The notes beneath the pieces are model-generated. The model was given only the letters and a program-made list of their open reading frames with translations. It was not told the DNA's origin and searched no databases. A stretch of 64,000 nucleotides of DNA from Methanoculleus taiwanensis. Its GTDB lineage: Archaea; Halobacteriota; Methanomicrobia; Methanomicrobiales; Methanoculleaceae. A program made the translations under genes and the position numbers. How positions within the stretch are numbered: position 1 is the stretch's first letter; the number at the start of each line of letters is the position of its first letter. Positions 63,000 to 64,000 of the stretch are shown piece after piece. Location: the NCBI RefSeq assembly GCF_004102725.1, contig NZ_LHQS01000002.1:237877-301876 (forward strand), read 5' to 3'.

Positions 63000-63626
63000 T
63001 CGTTGCCCCTCGGTTCACTCGGTAGTTTGGGGAGATATCGGCAGGATGGCCGGTGTAAGAAGAGATCGGTCTTGAGATTGGCATGCGTTGCAGATCAATG
63101 AGTCAGAGAGTATGGATATAAAGCATTCTATTGTCAGGGAGTGCTATACCGGACAGCGCCGCCGGATTTTGCTCCGTTACACTTCCCGAACGTTGCCACT
63201 CGCATACCTTCGCCGCAGCAGCAAGCGGTTCGTGGCTGCGACCCGGGTGCTGATGGAGCAGGGGCGAAGAAAGAGTCCCTGTCTATCGGCGGGATTTGGA
63301 TCCTCTCTTCTGAATGCACTTCTCCATTACGGGATTGGGACGGTGAGTTCCTCCCCTGGTTCCCGGGAGGGGGAGATCTGCCGCTCAAGGCGGCTTTTAT
63401 TCGGGAGCTGATCGGCGGCATACTGCACGAAGGTGTTTCATCCCACGGCGTTCTTCTCTCTCCCGGTGATACTGCTCGGATCTGCTCGATGGCTCGGACG
63501 GAGAATGGAGATCCCTGGTGTACAATCCGCTGAATCCGTCCGGGAGAAGTCCCACCCCCTATTGAGCATATCTATTTAAACTTGTGCGTACCTCTATGTA
63601 TGCAGATTATCTGCATGGTTGAATCC
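63000..63626. other. Gap with no confident gene
   Basis: About 630 bp between divergent genes. Several short open frames occur on both strands, including one of 130 codons at 63141-63533, but none has recognisable motifs or a convincing ribosome site. The right end contains the TATA element of the next gene (TCTATTTAAAC, about 63570-63580). Confidence 0.45.
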
Positions 63627-63803
63627 ATGAATGAGAGATATCAGAGTCGGGGTCCCCGTTCCTACGACGACCGTCCCCGCGAGTTTCATAAAACAGTCTG
63701 TTCCGACTGCGGCGCCGAGTGCGAAGTTCCCTTCAAGCCCACCGAGGGCCGTCCGGTTTACTGCCGGGATTGCCTCCCCAAGTACAGAAAACCGAGGTTC
63801 TAA
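63627..63803 (+). CDS. Small zinc-binding CxxC-x17-CxxC protein
   Basis: A 58-residue protein with CSDC, 17 residues, then CRDC, the archaeal CxxC-x17-CxxC domain thought to bind zinc. The N-terminal part (RYQSRGPRSYDDRPREFHK) is Arg rich, suggesting nucleic-acid contact. The start at 63627 is set by alignment with the tandem copy downstream, which begins at the same residue; ATGs at 63615 and further upstream are possible. Function unknown. Confidence 0.7.
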   Translation: MNERYQSRGPRSYDDRPREFHKTVCSDCGAECEVPFKPTEGRPVYCRDCLPKYRKPRF

Positions 63804-63844
63804 GTCCTCTTTTGAGTAAAACCATACCAAGTGAGTGAGTTAAA

Positions 63845-64000
63845 ATGGATAATCGATACCAGAGCCGGGGTCCCCGTTCCTACGACGACCGTCCCCGCGA
63901 GTTCCACAAAACAACCTGTTCCGACTGCGGCGTCGAGTGCGAAGTTCCCTTCAAGCCGACCGAGGGTCGCCCCGTCTACTGCCGGGACTGCCTCCCCAAG
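63845..64000 (+). CDS. Second CxxC-x17-CxxC protein (cut by window end)
   Basis: The first 52 codons of a tandem copy of the preceding gene. The proteins differ at only a few positions (MDNRY for MNERY, TTCSDCGVEC for TVCSDCGAEC) and the DNA is about 90% identical. Both CxxC pairs are present. The stop codon lies beyond the window. Confidence 0.7.
   Translation, partial: MDNRYQSRGPRSYDDRPREFHKTTCSDCGVECEVPFKPTEGRPVYCRDCLPK

Noticed and set aside
63141..63533. Possible 130-residue protein in the gap before the CxxC genes
   Set aside because: No motif or good start; overlapping frames on both strands are equally long.

Overview
This window comes from a methanogenic archaeon, most likely a hydrogenotrophic member of the Methanomicrobiales close to Methanoculleus. 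The evidence is complete mcr and mtr operons, a formylmethanofuran dehydrogenase (fwd) operon interleaved with hdrABC and mvhD but lacking hydrogenase genes mvhAG, coenzyme B biosynthesis genes, archaeal TATA promoters with oligo-T terminators, and a methanogen-type nif cluster with nifI1/nifI2 between nifH and nifD. The genus is inference.

Layout. 1-1.1 kb: a translation-factor-like protein with a degenerate GTPase domain. 1.4-7.0 kb (minus): mtrEDCBAF-(mtrA/G)-H, in which the MtrG position holds an MtrA-MtrG fusion whose MtrA part is a near-identical DNA copy of the neighbouring mtrA. 7.2-12.1 kb (minus): mcrBDCGA. 12.4-22.1 kb (minus): fwdG-fwdF-hdrC-hdrB-hdrA-mvhD-fwdD-fwdB-fwdA-fwdC, which couples heterodisulfide reduction to CO2 reduction. 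22.2-23.2 kb: a long gene-free divergent promoter region. 23.2-24.1 kb: ftr. 24.2-32.8 kb: a tightly overlapping operon of two tandem DDTD-motif proteins, a radical SAM enzyme, a short thiamine-diphosphate enzyme, aksA, aksD, aksE, an uncharacterised protein and aksF. This is a coenzyme B operon with four genes of unassigned function. 32.8-33.7 kb: endonuclease IV.

34-38.7 kb: two surface proteins, one with a seven-repeat propeller-like region and seven PKD domains, the other with a PGF-CTERM anchor. 38.8-46.4 kb: housekeeping genes (tRNA-splicing endonuclease, TrpRS, PheRS alpha and beta, hisF, S-adenosylhomocysteine hydrolase). 46.6-57.5 kb: nifH-nifI1-nifI2-nifD-nifK-nifE-nifN, a thioredoxin-like [2Fe-2S] protein, an AnfO-family protein and modABC, with nifB on the minus strand at 58.7-59.6 kb. 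NrpR-type GGAA-N6-TTCC operators lie at both the nifH and the nifB promoters. 57.8-64 kb: an OGG-type DNA glycosylase, an orphan membrane protein, a methyltransferase/ATP-grasp fusion and two tandem CxxC-x17-CxxC proteins, the second cut by the window end.

Metabolically, Fwd and Ftr begin CO2 reduction, Mtr and Mcr complete it, Hdr recycles the CoM-S-S-CoB formed by Mcr, and the aks genes make the CoB used by Mcr. The most promising undescribed material is the set of unassigned genes in the aks operon, the MtrA-MtrG fusion, and the hairpin leader of the S-adenosylhomocysteine hydrolase gene.
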